A stretch of 64,000 nt of DNA from UBA8752 sp002336475 (GCA_943846755.1 OX044365.1:682001-746000); one strand, 5' to 3'. Counted from the stretch's first letter, positions 51,998 through 61,133 are shown. Made by a program: numbers and translations. Notes: generated by a model not told the origin, from the letters alone.

Positions 51998-53356
51998 TCA
52001 CCCTTCCTCTGGATTCATGTCTGAGGATTGGATCAAAAGGTTCAATGCACCAGCTATAATCAAGCTTACTCCAGCCAATATCATGGTCTGAATAACCTCC
52101 TCACCCAGGAAAGTTTTGTAAGCCCAATTGATCCCTCCTAGAGCTGCTACAATCTGTGGAATAACGATAAACATGTTGAACACCCCCATGCCCACTCCCA
52201 TTTGCTCACTGCGAATCGCAGAAGAAAGCATGGCATATGGCATGCTGAGAATACTGCCCCATGCTATTCCAATGAGGGCAAAACTCAACTTCAAATTCCC
52301 CGCAGACTCAGGCGTCCATTGAACCATGGTCAAGAAACCCACTCCCCCGAGCACCAGACTAAAAAGATGCACCATCCGACGGTCCAACTTGCGACGGCTG
52401 GCCCACACCGACAGGAAGAGTGCGAATACCATGCTGCTCAATCCATAGATGCCCATGGCACTTGAAACAGCGTTGGCAGCATCGTTATAAGCCGCACTCA
52501 AAGCGAAATAATTGTCTGACCCTTCCATGGGCAGTGCCGCACCGTAAACATGCTCGGTCAATGCCGGAGTGGCAAATGACCACATGGTGAAGAAAGCGAA
52601 CCAACTGAAGAACTGTATGGCACCCAACTTCGCCATAATGCGGGGCATTTGAGCTATGAAAGTGGTGATCTCAGAGACCCCTCGAAAAAGCCCCCGACTG
52701 TCCCTTTTATTCCGCTCAAAGGCCTCTAAGTCGGTGGGTGGTTCTTCGCTCGTAGTAAAAACCGTGTACAGGATACTCGCCATAAACACAAGGGCCCCAA
52801 CTGCAAACGACAGGTACACGCTCTGCGGAATTTCACCCGCGCCGGCTTCATTGGAAGCGCCCATTTTAGTCACCAACCAAGGAAGGTTCGACGCGACCCA
52901 CGTTCCAATTCCAATGATCAAAGTCTGCAATACGAAGCCATAACTGCGCTGCTCCTCGGGCAGCTTGTCCGCCACCAACGCCCGGAATGGCTCCATGCTG
53001 ATGTTGATGCTCGCGTCCAAAATCCAAAGGAAGCCGGCTGCCATCCACAGTGCGGAACTGTATGGCACGAAAAACAGCGCGAGCGAGCTGAGTACAGCGC
53101 CAATCAGAAAAAACGGCCGACGTCTCCCCCACCTTGGATGCCAAGTCCGATCGCTCATGTAACCAATCACGGGCTGCACGAGCAGCCCTGTCAATGGCGC
53201 TGCTATCCACAATAAGGGAATGTCGTCTTTGGATGCGCCGAGGGTCTGAAAAATCCTCGACATGTTGCCCCCTTGCAAGGCAAAACCAAATTGGATGCCC
53301 AGGAAACCGAAACTCATGTTCCAGATTTCCCAGAAGGAAAGCCGCTTGGTGTTCAT
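51998..53356 (-). CDS. MFS transporter of the SLC45/sugar-porter-like group
   Basis: 452 residues with about twelve hydrophobic helices. The start L-S-F-W-E-I-W-N-M-S-F-G-F-L-G and G-F-A-L-Q-G-G-N-M-S-R-I-F-Q are typical of Bacteroidota transporters of the sucrose/maltose SLC45-like MFS group; the loop motif D-R-T-W-H-P-R-W-G-R-R-R-P is present. Likely sugar:proton symport, possibly for glucan or disaccharide products. Context with the CBM-rich protein downstream supports carbohydrate use but they are separated by about 200 bases. The sugar cannot be told from sequence. Confidence 0.88.
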   Translation of the reverse strand: MNTKRLSFWEIWNMSFGFLGIQFGFALQGGNMSRIFQTLGASKDDIPLLWIAAPLTGLLVQPVIGYMSDRTWHPRWGRRRPFFLIGAVLSSLALFFVPYSSALWMAAGFLWILDASINISMEPFRALVADKLPEEQRSYGFVLQTLIIGIGTWVASNLPWLVTKMGASNEAGAGEIPQSVYLSFAVGALVFMASILYTVFTTSEEPPTDLEAFERNKRDSRGLFRGVSEITTFIAQMPRIMAKLGAIQFFSWFAFFTMWSFATPALTEHVYGAALPMEGSDNYFALSAAYNDAANAVSSAMGIYGLSSMVFALFLSVWASRRKLDRRMVHLFSLVLGGVGFLTMVQWTPESAGNLKLSFALIGIAWGSILSMPYAMLSSAIRSEQMGVGMGVFNMFIVIPQIVAALGGINWAYKTFLGEEVIQTMILAGVSLIIAGALNLLIQSSDMNPEEG

Positions 53357-53371
53357 CGCGTTTAAATTGAA

Positions 53372-53400
53372 ATGCCCCCGGCCAATGTGGCCGGGGGCAT
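53372..53400 (-). terminator. intrinsic terminator of the secreted protein at 53429
   Basis: A 12-bp stem (ATGCCCCCGGCC with GGCCGGGGGCAT) is followed by T-rich sequence on the minus strand, between the stop of the 53429 gene and the MFS start. Confidence 0.85.
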
Positions 53401-53428
53401 CAAATGTAATTCAGCCTTGTTCGCTCTG

Positions 53429-55705
53429 TTACTCTGGACAGCTCGAGTCATAGGCCGCTAGGAAGTCCACCAAGTCAGCAGTTCCCACAAGGCCATCCCC
53501 AGTTGTATCAAACGGACAATTAGAGACAATCGAGAATTCACAAGTTCCGTCGTCTTGTGACGCAGAGCCATCGAAATTCGTGGCGTCCGAATAAGTGCAA
53601 CCCGAACAGCTTGCGTAGTCACAATCGCCTGAATCCACATTTGCCCCGCTGTCATAATTGCACGCCCCAGAATCGGTACATCCATAAATGTTATTGGACA
53701 CTCCGTCACTGATCACCGCATCGTCTGAATCCGCTTCTCCGCCACCACCACTGTCTGAAACAGTGCTTGTATCATCTGTGATGTCAAAACCAGTAACGCT
53801 GCGCTCTCCCGCTCCAGCAACCGTGTATGTCAGGCCCGCTTGAAACGAAAAGCTCTCGCCCAATGCCATGGTCACCCGAGCAACCCGCACGGCGTTTGCA
53901 CATCCCGGTCTATTGGACAGTTCCTCGCAAAAATCCGAAGGCTCTCCACCTGTATCTCCGAGGATTTCCCAACCTATAGAATCGCCTTCGGCAACCAACT
54001 GCTCACTGTCGAAGTCCTCCATGGTGCTCAATGCTGCGGGATCAAAACCAAAGGGCGTCAATTCAGGACCTGTACCAACCGCACCCCCAATTGTAAACCA
54101 CGAATCAGACAGGCAGTCCAAGTTGGTAAACTCAACGCCGTCAACCTCAGTGGTGACGGACATGTCCAGAGGCTGCCACACATCGCATGTTTCTGATTGA
54201 TAGAATGAACCGAAGGGTTGAATGTTGAGGGTAACGGGTCCTCCTTTTATCCCAATGATGCGCTTTAGCCGAATCGCATTGGGCGGAAGCAAGGCATAGA
54301 CCTCATTGGTGTAGGTCATCGCAGGGCCTGCGTTTCCTTCAAAGTGCAAAGTGACAGGCGCTATGGCCAGGAGCCCAGAATACACGCATACCGACTCATT
54401 GGATATGATGACTTCCGGATTGTAGTTCGTTGCCAATGGATCGGAACAGCCCGCGCAGCTCAAGTACTCACACACCAACTCGGTTTGGATCAGGGCCGAA
54501 GGGTCAAAGTTGCAGGCTCCAGCATTAGAACAGCCCTGACAGGTTACGTATTCGCAGTTGTCTTCCTCTGGAAGCGCTTGGGCATTGTAATTGCATGCTC
54601 CTGGATCTGCGCAAAGCTCAGCAGCTGAAGGCGGGTCGACTTGACAGTTGCCGTCTTCGTCTGGAACCGTCAACTCAGGGTTGAGGTCATCACAATCAAT
54701 GGGTTGGTAGAAATAGGCCTCTCCAAACTCAGCACAGTCCAAGTTGAAAGGTGACCCAACGACGTCCACTGAATCGGCCAACCTGAAGCCATCGTTGTCC
54801 ACGTCGCGGTAACAAGTCTCAGCTCCATCGCAGTCCCCATCGATGCCATCACCAATGATGTCAAGGGGGTTGCCTGGGTAGGCCAAAGCAGTATTGTCAT
54901 TGCAATCGCCGCCCTCCGTGGCATAACCGGCACCTGGGTCGCAGAGCACAACGGCATCGGTTCCATATCCATCGCCATCGTTGTCGACGTAGTAAGTCTG
55001 AGGATAAGTGCACGCACACACCTCACCTACCGCATAAGACACCAGTTCTCCGCTGCCACCGAGTTGGCCTTCAGGAAAAACCGAAATATTCAGGGATCCT
55101 CCCAATTCGCCATCGGTGGTGAATTGCCCCAACAATACCCGCCCAGCTGCATCCGGCAGACCGTTGGACTGGTTGTTGGTCGAAAACCAAGCACCACCGA
55201 CGCTTGAATTGATCACAACATCTTCTCCTTGTTCGAACGTGACCGACCAAGGCTGGGCTTCATCTGACACCAGTTCTACTGAACCTTCACCATTGGATGC
55301 GTTAGGGACCTGGTCAATGCCAATGGTCACCCACGAATCAAATTCCAGGTTGGGGAAAGTGCCGAACAGAATGGGATTAATAGCGTTTGGGCTGGCCCCT
55401 CCCAATGCATCCTGATAGAAGGCCGTGGTAGTGGTCACGCTCAGCGGAAACTCCGAGTCACCAAACACTGCAGACACCAAATCCGTTGCGGTATCCGTCA
55501 AAAAATAAATCCTGTAGGTGGTCATACCCGCCAGGTCCCCTTCTTCATGAACTTGAACGACTTCAGTCTCCAAGCAATACAATCCGGCGTCTGGCTGGTA
55601 GTTGCACGCCGACTCATCTGAGCAGGCTTGCCCCCAAGTCAACGAAGCTACTGACATGAACAGCACACCGAGAAAGGCCTTGATATTTTCTGAAGAAAGC
55701 TTCAT
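53429..55705 (-). CDS. secreted protein with YRVYA/YDSWVTIG domains and terminal EF-hand tail
   Basis: 758 residues with a signal peptide (F-L-G-V-L-F-M-S-V-A-S-L-T-W-G-Q). One clear domain copy is near residues 45-225: T-Y-R-I-Y-F, F-Y-Q-D-A-L-G-G, I-N-P-I-L-F-G-T-F-P-N-L, F-D-S-W-V-T-I-G, G-R-V-L-L-G-Q-F-T-T-D-G. Two MopE/thrombospondin-like Asp-rich segments follow (D-N-D-G-D-G-Y-G, D-N-D-G-F) with the G-G-D-C-N-D motif. A second, divergent copy (S-F-Y-Q-S-E-T-C, D-S-W-F-T-I-G-G) follows, then several C-x-x-x-x-A-C-N-Y modules, and the C-terminal tail D-T-T-G-D-G-L-V-G-T-A-D-L-V. No T9SS domain is seen. Likely a surface or secreted structural protein. Confidence 0.85.
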   Translation of the reverse strand: MKLSSENIKAFLGVLFMSVASLTWGQACSDESACNYQPDAGLYCLETEVVQVHEEGDLAGMTTYRIYFLTDTATDLVSAVFGDSEFPLSVTTTTAFYQDALGGASPNAINPILFGTFPNLEFDSWVTIGIDQVPNASNGEGSVELVSDEAQPWSVTFEQGEDVVINSSVGGAWFSTNNQSNGLPDAAGRVLLGQFTTDGELGGSLNISVFPEGQLGGSGELVSYAVGEVCACTYPQTYYVDNDGDGYGTDAVVLCDPGAGYATEGGDCNDNTALAYPGNPLDIIGDGIDGDCDGAETCYRDVDNDGFRLADSVDVVGSPFNLDCAEFGEAYFYQPIDCDDLNPELTVPDEDGNCQVDPPSAAELCADPGACNYNAQALPEEDNCEYVTCQGCSNAGACNFDPSALIQTELVCEYLSCAGCSDPLATNYNPEVIISNESVCVYSGLLAIAPVTLHFEGNAGPAMTYTNEVYALLPPNAIRLKRIIGIKGGPVTLNIQPFGSFYQSETCDVWQPLDMSVTTEVDGVEFTNLDCLSDSWFTIGGAVGTGPELTPFGFDPAALSTMEDFDSEQLVAEGDSIGWEILGDTGGEPSDFCEELSNRPGCANAVRVARVTMALGESFSFQAGLTYTVAGAGERSVTGFDITDDTSTVSDSGGGGEADSDDAVISDGVSNNIYGCTDSGACNYDSGANVDSGDCDYASCSGCTYSDATNFDGSASQDDGTCEFSIVSNCPFDTTGDGLVGTADLVDFLAAYDSSCPE

Positions 55706-55796
55706 GCTAGGAAATTGTTCTGCCTTGAAAATAAGCGATTTAAGTCAAATAACGAATGATATTCGTCACCATTACATGATGATGCCGACCAAAAAG

Positions 55797-55836
55797 TATA
55801 ATCTCCATGCCCACCGGAATGGACATGGAGATTAAT
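55797..55836 (-). terminator. intrinsic terminator of the secreted protein at 55896
   Basis: Stem AATCTCCATG with CATGGAGATT (read on the minus strand), then TATACTTTTTGG. It lies about 60 bases beyond the stop of the gene at 55896. The rest of the 190-base gap is AT-rich and likely holds the promoter of the downstream gene at 53429-55705. Confidence 0.75.
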
Positions 55837-55895
55837 GGTTATTACAAAACCCAGCTCAAAAGCAATGAGAATGGGGGATGAAATACCCTCTGGAT

Positions 55896-57620
55896 TCAGT
55901 CGCCGCAGGGCTGCCCATAAAGGGACAAGAATACCAGCAAATCAGCTGAACCAATCAATCCGTTGTCATCAGTGTCATAAGCGCAACCGCCGCCGCCTGA
56001 GCAATCAAACTCACACGAACCGTCGTCCAAGTTTGCCGCTGCATCGTAGTTGGTGGCATCCCCATATGTACAGCCCTGGGTACCCACGATCAAGAATTCG
56101 CAACCGCCATTATCACTGGTGGCATTGGCATTGTAATTCTGGGCTTCTGGGTCTGTGCAGCCTGAAATGATGCAAGTCCCATCATCATCAGTTGCAAGGG
56201 GGTTGTAATTGTCTGCGTCTGATGAAGTGCAACCGGGAACCTCGTCCTCATCACACACCTGGTCATTGTCAGCATCGTTCAAGCAATTGCCATCACAATC
56301 CACTGTATTGTTTGGATAACCGACAGGGTACGTGCACAATGAATTGTCTACGATCACCGCCTGGCCATTGTAATTACACGCATTGACATCATCGCAACCA
56401 GCACAGCTCAAAAACTCGCAAGATCCATCGTCAAAATCGGCAAGAGGGTTGTAGTTGCATGCTCCTGCATTGGTGCAACCCAACGTCACCACTGGGAATG
56501 TGAGCGATTGTCCTGGGACCTGAATATTGGACCCGTCAGAGGAGCGGTATTGGATATTGAACGTTAAGTCAACCACACCATCTGTTGTGAATTGACCCAA
56601 CAACACCTTGCCATCTGCATCCGGGAAAGCTGCGGGCTCCAAGTTTGGCAGGATGTACCACGTGCCTCCAACGGCATCGTCCACGACAAGGTTGCCCCCG
56701 GCCTCAAACGGAATGAAATCAACACCAATGAAGTCGACCGACCCCGTGTTGTCCTCAGTGCCAATCGTCACCCACGAATCGTAAGGCAGGTTGGGGAATG
56801 ACGTGTAAAGAATAGGGTTGATGGTTGTCGAGAGTGGTCCACCGAGTTGATCCTGGTAAAACGTTCCCGTTGTGGAAATGGTCAGAGCAGTGTCCTGCAA
56901 ACCGTAAACCGCCACGACTTGTGCTCCTGGGTCGTCAAAATTGGCATAGACCCGGTAAGTATCAAACCCTGGAGCTGATGTGTTCTCTGCCTCCAATTCA
57001 TAAGAAAGACCCTGGTATTCGGTGACTTCAAACCCAATCGAAAGCCCTGTTTCTTGAAACACCTCCAAGCTGGCATCACGCCACTGAATGTTGCACGTCA
57101 TGTTCCAAGTGCCTGTGGTGGTCAATTGAGCCAACAACACCCGACCATTTCCATCAGGCTGCGCTTGAATCTGGTCAGGAGTTGCAAATACGCTGCCTCC
57201 GACACCATCGTTAACCTCGAAGTCGCCTCCGGCTTCGAAAGAGAGCGATCCGGAAGACCAACCTGCTCCGCCAACAGAACCGATGGGGCTTGGGAAATTA
57301 GAATCGTCCTGTCCGAGTGTAATCCACGAATCATAGATGAGGTTTTGAAAAGAGCTGTAAAGCAACGGATTGATGGCTTCCGGCGTGTAATTGCCCAGAG
57401 CATCTTGGTAAAATCCTGCTGAAGAGGTAATGCTCAAAGCAAACGGAGACTCTGCGTAGAGGGCCTGCGCCAAATCGGTTGCATCATCGAAATTCGCGTA
57501 TACCCGATAAGTCGTTCCGACTGATGTGGTCGCAACCACTTCATAGGTAAGGCCTGTGAACTCGGCCTTGACGGTCAACATGGAAACGAGCAAGAGGACA
57601 GCGAGGGAGAATCGCTTCAT
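55896..57620 (-). CDS. secreted protein with two YRVYA/YDSWVTIG domains and terminal EF-hand tail
   Basis: 574 residues from ATG 57620 with a signal peptide (F-S-L-A-V-L-L-L-V-S-M-L-T-V-K-A). Two tandem domain copies fill residues of about 20-385. Copy 1 has T-Y-R-V-Y-A-N-F-D, F-Y-Q-D-A-L-G-N, I-Y-D-S-W-I-T-L-G and G-R-V-L-L-A-Q-L-T-T; copy 2 has T-Y-R-V-Y-A-N-F-D, F-Y-Q-D-Q-L-G-G, P-Y-D-S-W-V-T-I-G and K-V-L-L-G-Q-F-T-T-D-G. Then come four or five C-x-x-x-x-A-x-N-Y...D-D-G-S-C modules, with one D-x-D-x-D-x-V-C-D, and the tail D-T-D-D-N-G-L-I-G-S-A-D-L-L. No T9SS domain is visible. It may share an ancestor with the gene at 53429-55705. Confidence 0.85.
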   Translation of the reverse strand: MKRFSLAVLLLVSMLTVKAEFTGLTYEVVATTSVGTTYRVYANFDDATDLAQALYAESPFALSITSSAGFYQDALGNYTPEAINPLLYSSFQNLIYDSWITLGQDDSNFPSPIGSVGGAGWSSGSLSFEAGGDFEVNDGVGGSVFATPDQIQAQPDGNGRVLLAQLTTTGTWNMTCNIQWRDASLEVFQETGLSIGFEVTEYQGLSYELEAENTSAPGFDTYRVYANFDDPGAQVVAVYGLQDTALTISTTGTFYQDQLGGPLSTTINPILYTSFPNLPYDSWVTIGTEDNTGSVDFIGVDFIPFEAGGNLVVDDAVGGTWYILPNLEPAAFPDADGKVLLGQFTTDGVVDLTFNIQYRSSDGSNIQVPGQSLTFPVVTLGCTNAGACNYNPLADFDDGSCEFLSCAGCDDVNACNYNGQAVIVDNSLCTYPVGYPNNTVDCDGNCLNDADNDQVCDEDEVPGCTSSDADNYNPLATDDDGTCIISGCTDPEAQNYNANATSDNGGCEFLIVGTQGCTYGDATNYDAAANLDDGSCEFDCSGGGGCAYDTDDNGLIGSADLLVFLSLYGQPCGD

Positions 57621-57672
57621 GGTCATTGTTTTTGGCATGCTGTTAAGTTAAGCCAACCCCCGTCAACCCACT

Positions 57673-57692
57673 AAAACCACCGAGGTGATTTT
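57673..57692 (-). terminator. possible terminator after pgi
   Basis: Short hairpin AAAATCACC/GGTGGTTTT (one G-U pair) on the minus strand, directly after the pgi stop. The loop is small, so support is moderate. Confidence 0.45.
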
Positions 57693-57694
57693 TG

Positions 57695-59350
57695 TCAGTG
57701 GGCCGTTTGGATGGCCTCACGCAATGCCTTAGTCCCTGGTGTCCAATACATTTCGCCGCCCCCTTGATCCAACTGTTTGGCCAAGACCTTCCCCAACTCA
57801 ACCCCCCATTGATCGAAACTGTAAACGTTCCAAAAAAGGCCCTCTAGAAAAATCTTGTGCTCATGAGCGGCGATGAGTGCACCAAGGGAAAAAGCATCCA
57901 AGGACTCTCCCAACATGAATGTTGAAGGCCGGTTCCCAGAAAAACAACGGTGCGGCGCAACGGCATCCACCTCTGGCTTCGTCCGGCCATTCCCTTCCAT
58001 TTCAGACCTCACCTCCTCCAGACTGCGGCCCATACAAAAGGCCTCAGCTTGCGCAATGGCGTTGTTGAGGAGCAGGTCGTGCATCGCACGGTCCCCTCCC
58101 ATGGGCTCTTTGAAGGCGATAAAATCCACAGGATGACTCTGGGTCCCTTGGTGCAGCAGTTGGTGGAAGGCGTGCTGGCCATTGGTCCCTGGTTCTCCCC
58201 ACACTACGGGATGCGTTGCCCACCTCAATGGAAGTCCGTCTCGCCCCACGGCTTTGCCATTGGACTCCATCTCCGCTTGTTGCAGGTATGCAGGAAGCCT
58301 GTGCAATGGCTGGGCATATGGCAAGACAACCCGGCTGTTTTGCCCCATGAAATTGACATTCCAAATTTCAATCAATGCCATATGAAGGGGCACGTTGGTT
58401 TCCGCATCTGCAGACTTGAAGTGCAGATCCATGGACCGGGCTCCTTCCAACAAATCAAGAAATGCGCGGCTTCCCGAACCGAGTGCAATGGACAATCCTA
58501 CTGGGCCCCAGAGCGAAAAACGCCCCCCTACCCAATTCCCGAATCCGAAAACGCGACCGCTGTCAACGCCGAGCTCAGCAGCCCCCTCCACATTGGAGGT
58601 GACAGCAGCAATATGGTGCCCTGCGCGGTCTCCTAGTCCGCGCTTGAGCCAGGCCAAAGCACGCTGGGCATTGGCCATGGTTTCTTGGGTCGTAAACGTC
58701 TTGGACACCACGACCAGCAATGTGCTGGCCGGGTTTAAATCCGCAATGACCATGTCCAGATGACTCGGATCCACGTTGCTGACAAAGCGCACATCTGTGC
58801 CCTCTCCGTCTTCTAGGCGTGTCGCCGACAGTGCCTCGTGCACCATGACCGGCCCTAAGTCAGAACCACCAATACCGATGTTGACCACGTGTGAGAAACG
58901 ACCACCGGCGAGGGTGGCATAGGCCCCCGACCTCACATCATCGGCAAAAGCAAGAAACGCATCGCGGGTTTCGAGCACTTCAGGCATCACATCGTGGCCG
59001 TCCAACTGGAATCCATCCTCTGATTTCCCGCGCAGAGCCATGTGCAAAACGGCCCTTCCTTCGGTAGAATTGATGGCCTCTCCCCGAAACTGGCACGCTA
59101 TCGCACGCCGCCATTCTGCATCCTCAGCCAAGCCCTTCAAGGCCGACCAAGCACCGTCATCTATGCATTGCTTGGTGAAGTCAAAGCGCCAAGGCAACCC
59201 CTCAGGCTTCAACACCCAGCGGTTTAGCCTGCCCCCCTCGTCTTGCAGGAGCTTCAAGCTTTTGGCCTTGAGCCTGTCCGCGTGGGACTGCACCGAGTGC
59301 CGCTCGGCTGCCTCGGCAAAATCAAAAGGAGAAAGTCCCGATTCGTGCAT
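57695..59350 (-). CDS. pgi: glucose-6-phosphate isomerase
   Basis: 551 residues, typical length. It interconverts glucose 6-phosphate and fructose 6-phosphate. Motifs: G-I-G-G-S-D-L-G-P, V-S-K-T-F-T-T-Q-E-T, G-G-R-F-S-L-W-G-P-V-G, M-E-S-N-G-K, E-P-G-T-N-G-Q-H-A-F (active-site region) and Q-W-G-V-E-L-G-K at the C-terminal end. The start lies nine bases after the stop of fba, so the two glycolytic genes form an operon. Confidence 0.97.
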   Translation of the reverse strand: MHESGLSPFDFAEAAERHSVQSHADRLKAKSLKLLQDEGGRLNRWVLKPEGLPWRFDFTKQCIDDGAWSALKGLAEDAEWRRAIACQFRGEAINSTEGRAVLHMALRGKSEDGFQLDGHDVMPEVLETRDAFLAFADDVRSGAYATLAGGRFSHVVNIGIGGSDLGPVMVHEALSATRLEDGEGTDVRFVSNVDPSHLDMVIADLNPASTLLVVVSKTFTTQETMANAQRALAWLKRGLGDRAGHHIAAVTSNVEGAAELGVDSGRVFGFGNWVGGRFSLWGPVGLSIALGSGSRAFLDLLEGARSMDLHFKSADAETNVPLHMALIEIWNVNFMGQNSRVVLPYAQPLHRLPAYLQQAEMESNGKAVGRDGLPLRWATHPVVWGEPGTNGQHAFHQLLHQGTQSHPVDFIAFKEPMGGDRAMHDLLLNNAIAQAEAFCMGRSLEEVRSEMEGNGRTKPEVDAVAPHRCFSGNRPSTFMLGESLDAFSLGALIAAHEHKIFLEGLFWNVYSFDQWGVELGKVLAKQLDQGGGEMYWTPGTKALREAIQTAH

Positions 59351-59359
59351 TTCTTGAAT

Positions 59360-60430
59360 TCAGTCGGCGTTGCGCCCCATGCAGTTCAAATCTTCAAAGG
59401 CTTGAGCCAGGCGCGTAACGAAGGACTTTTCTCCTTCGCGCAACCACACACGAGGGTCGTACTTTTTCTTGTTGGGCTGATCGGCACCTTCAGGGTTGCC
59501 AATCTGAGCTTGCAGATAGGGGGACCACTCTTGCACGTAGTCGCGAACACCACTCAGGTATGCCCATTGCATGTCTGTATCGATGTTCATTTTTACCGCT
59601 CCGTAAGAAATTGCTTCGCGGATTTCTTCTACGCTGCTGCCAGACCCGCCGTGAAACACAAAATCCACGGGACGCTGACCCGTACCATGCTTTTGCGCAA
59701 TGTGGGCTTGGCTGTTTTTGAGGATGACCGGGGTCAACTCCACATTGCCCGGTTTGTAGACACCGTGCACATTACCAAAAGCGGCAGCGACAGTGAATTG
59801 ACTGCTGACCGCCCCCAACTGTTCATAGGCATAGGCCACTTCTTCTGGCTGTGTGTAAAGGTGCTTGGCATCCAATTCCGTGTTGTCGACACCGTCTTCT
59901 TCGCCGCCCGTGACACCGAGCTCAATCTCAAGGAACATTCCCAATGGCGCCATGCGCTCCAGATAAGACACACAAGTCGCGATGTTGTCTTCGATGGGTT
60001 CTTCCGACAAATCAATCATATGGGAAGAAAACAAAGGCGCTCCTGTCGCCTTGAAGTGGGCCTCACCACGGTCCAGTAGACCGTCAATCCATGGCAAAAG
60101 CTTGCGCGCGCAATGGTCTGTATGGAGCACTACGGGAACACCGTATGCCTTTGCCATTTCATGGACGTGCAATGCTGCGCTTACGCTGCCGTGCACAGCA
60201 CCAGCTTGATGATCCAGCTTGAGCGATTTTCCCGCATAGAAGGCTGCCCCTCCGTTGGAAAGCTGCACGATGACCGGCGAACCTACTGAAGCCGCCGTCT
60301 CCAGGGTAGCATTGAGCGAGTTGGTGCCGATGATGTTGACGGCTGGCAGGGCATACCCCCTTTCTTGAGCATCGTCGAAAAGGGCGGCAACTTCCTCTCC
60401 ATGGAGGACGCCTGAACGGAATCGTGACAT
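59360..60430 (-). CDS. fbaA: class II fructose-bisphosphate aldolase
   Basis: 356 residues, E. coli FbaA type. It splits fructose 1,6-bisphosphate into two triose phosphates using Zn. Diagnostic: V-L-H-T-D-H-C-A-R-K-L-L-P-W (zinc His and catalytic Asp), E-I-E-L-G-V-T-G-G-E-E-D-G, F-G-N-V-H-G-V-Y (zinc His), F-V-F-H-G-G-S-G-S-S and V-K-M-N-I-D-T-D-M-Q-W-A. First gene of the fba-pgi operon; the upstream 136-base gap has no obvious gene. Confidence 0.97.
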   Translation of the reverse strand: MSRFRSGVLHGEEVAALFDDAQERGYALPAVNIIGTNSLNATLETAASVGSPVIVQLSNGGAAFYAGKSLKLDHQAGAVHGSVSAALHVHEMAKAYGVPVVLHTDHCARKLLPWIDGLLDRGEAHFKATGAPLFSSHMIDLSEEPIEDNIATCVSYLERMAPLGMFLEIELGVTGGEEDGVDNTELDAKHLYTQPEEVAYAYEQLGAVSSQFTVAAAFGNVHGVYKPGNVELTPVILKNSQAHIAQKHGTGQRPVDFVFHGGSGSSVEEIREAISYGAVKMNIDTDMQWAYLSGVRDYVQEWSPYLQAQIGNPEGADQPNKKKYDPRVWLREGEKSFVTRLAQAFEDLNCMGRNAD

Positions 60431-60566
60431 TGTTGGATCGATTTGTAACAGCGCGCAAGTTACCCCGTAGCCTCATCAATCTATGGCAGAAATGCAGCCT
60501 TCTTTGATTCAAAAATGACCCCCATCTCAGGCACCGCAAAAGGACGCCCAGAGAATTCATCTGGCA

Positions 60567-61133
60567 TCAATTGCTGCTCACCTTGCCTCCCTCCAATGCT
60601 CCGGCGACCTGGCCCTCTTTGAAAGTCAGCCACTGGGCTGCTAAACCCGCTTGTTCCGCCCAAGGGCTCTCGGGGTATACCTGTATCAGTTCCGTGTAGG
60701 CTTTTAAGGCCCCAACAGTATCGGTCAATGCTGTTTCTCGCGCAAAGCCTACGCGAAATATGGCTTGAGGAGCATAAGCACTGCGAGGGAACCCTTCTGC
60801 TACGTCGATCCATTGACTTACAGCGGCATCTATCGCGCCTTTTCCTTGCAACAAATCAGCCCTGCGCATGAGAAAAACAGGAGCCAAGCTGTCGCCTCGA
60901 AATCCGTTGGCATACTCGGCATACTGACGCAACAGGCTGCTTGCCACTTCCTGTACTTCAGGTGAAGACCAATCTGCATCGGCTTCTTGCTCGAGCATGG
61001 CCCTGAACCGTTGTTCCGACGCCCCAATATCAGCGAGGCGGGCTCCCTGGCTCCCCGCCCTTTCATTGGTGGACTGGCACCCAACGGCCAACAACACGCA
61101 CAGGGCCACCGCAGCCGATCGTTGAATGCGCAT
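60567..61133 (-). CDS. TPR-like lipoprotein, unknown
   Basis: 188 residues with lipobox L-L-A-V-G-C-Q. Helical repeat-like segments (Y-A-P-Q-A-I-F-R-V-G-F-A; A-L-K-A-Y-T-E-L-I-Q-V-Y-P-E-S-P-W-A) resemble TPR/YbgF-type proteins; the P-E-S-P-W-A motif is typical of tetratricopeptide ends. The start at 61133 shares one base with the deformylase stop (TGATG). It probably acts as an envelope scaffold. Confidence 0.82.
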   Translation of the reverse strand: MRIQRSAAVALCVLLAVGCQSTNERAGSQGARLADIGASEQRFRAMLEQEADADWSSPEVQEVASSLLRQYAEYANGFRGDSLAPVFLMRRADLLQGKGAIDAAVSQWIDVAEGFPRSAYAPQAIFRVGFARETALTDTVGALKAYTELIQVYPESPWAEQAGLAAQWLTFKEGQVAGALEGGKVSSN

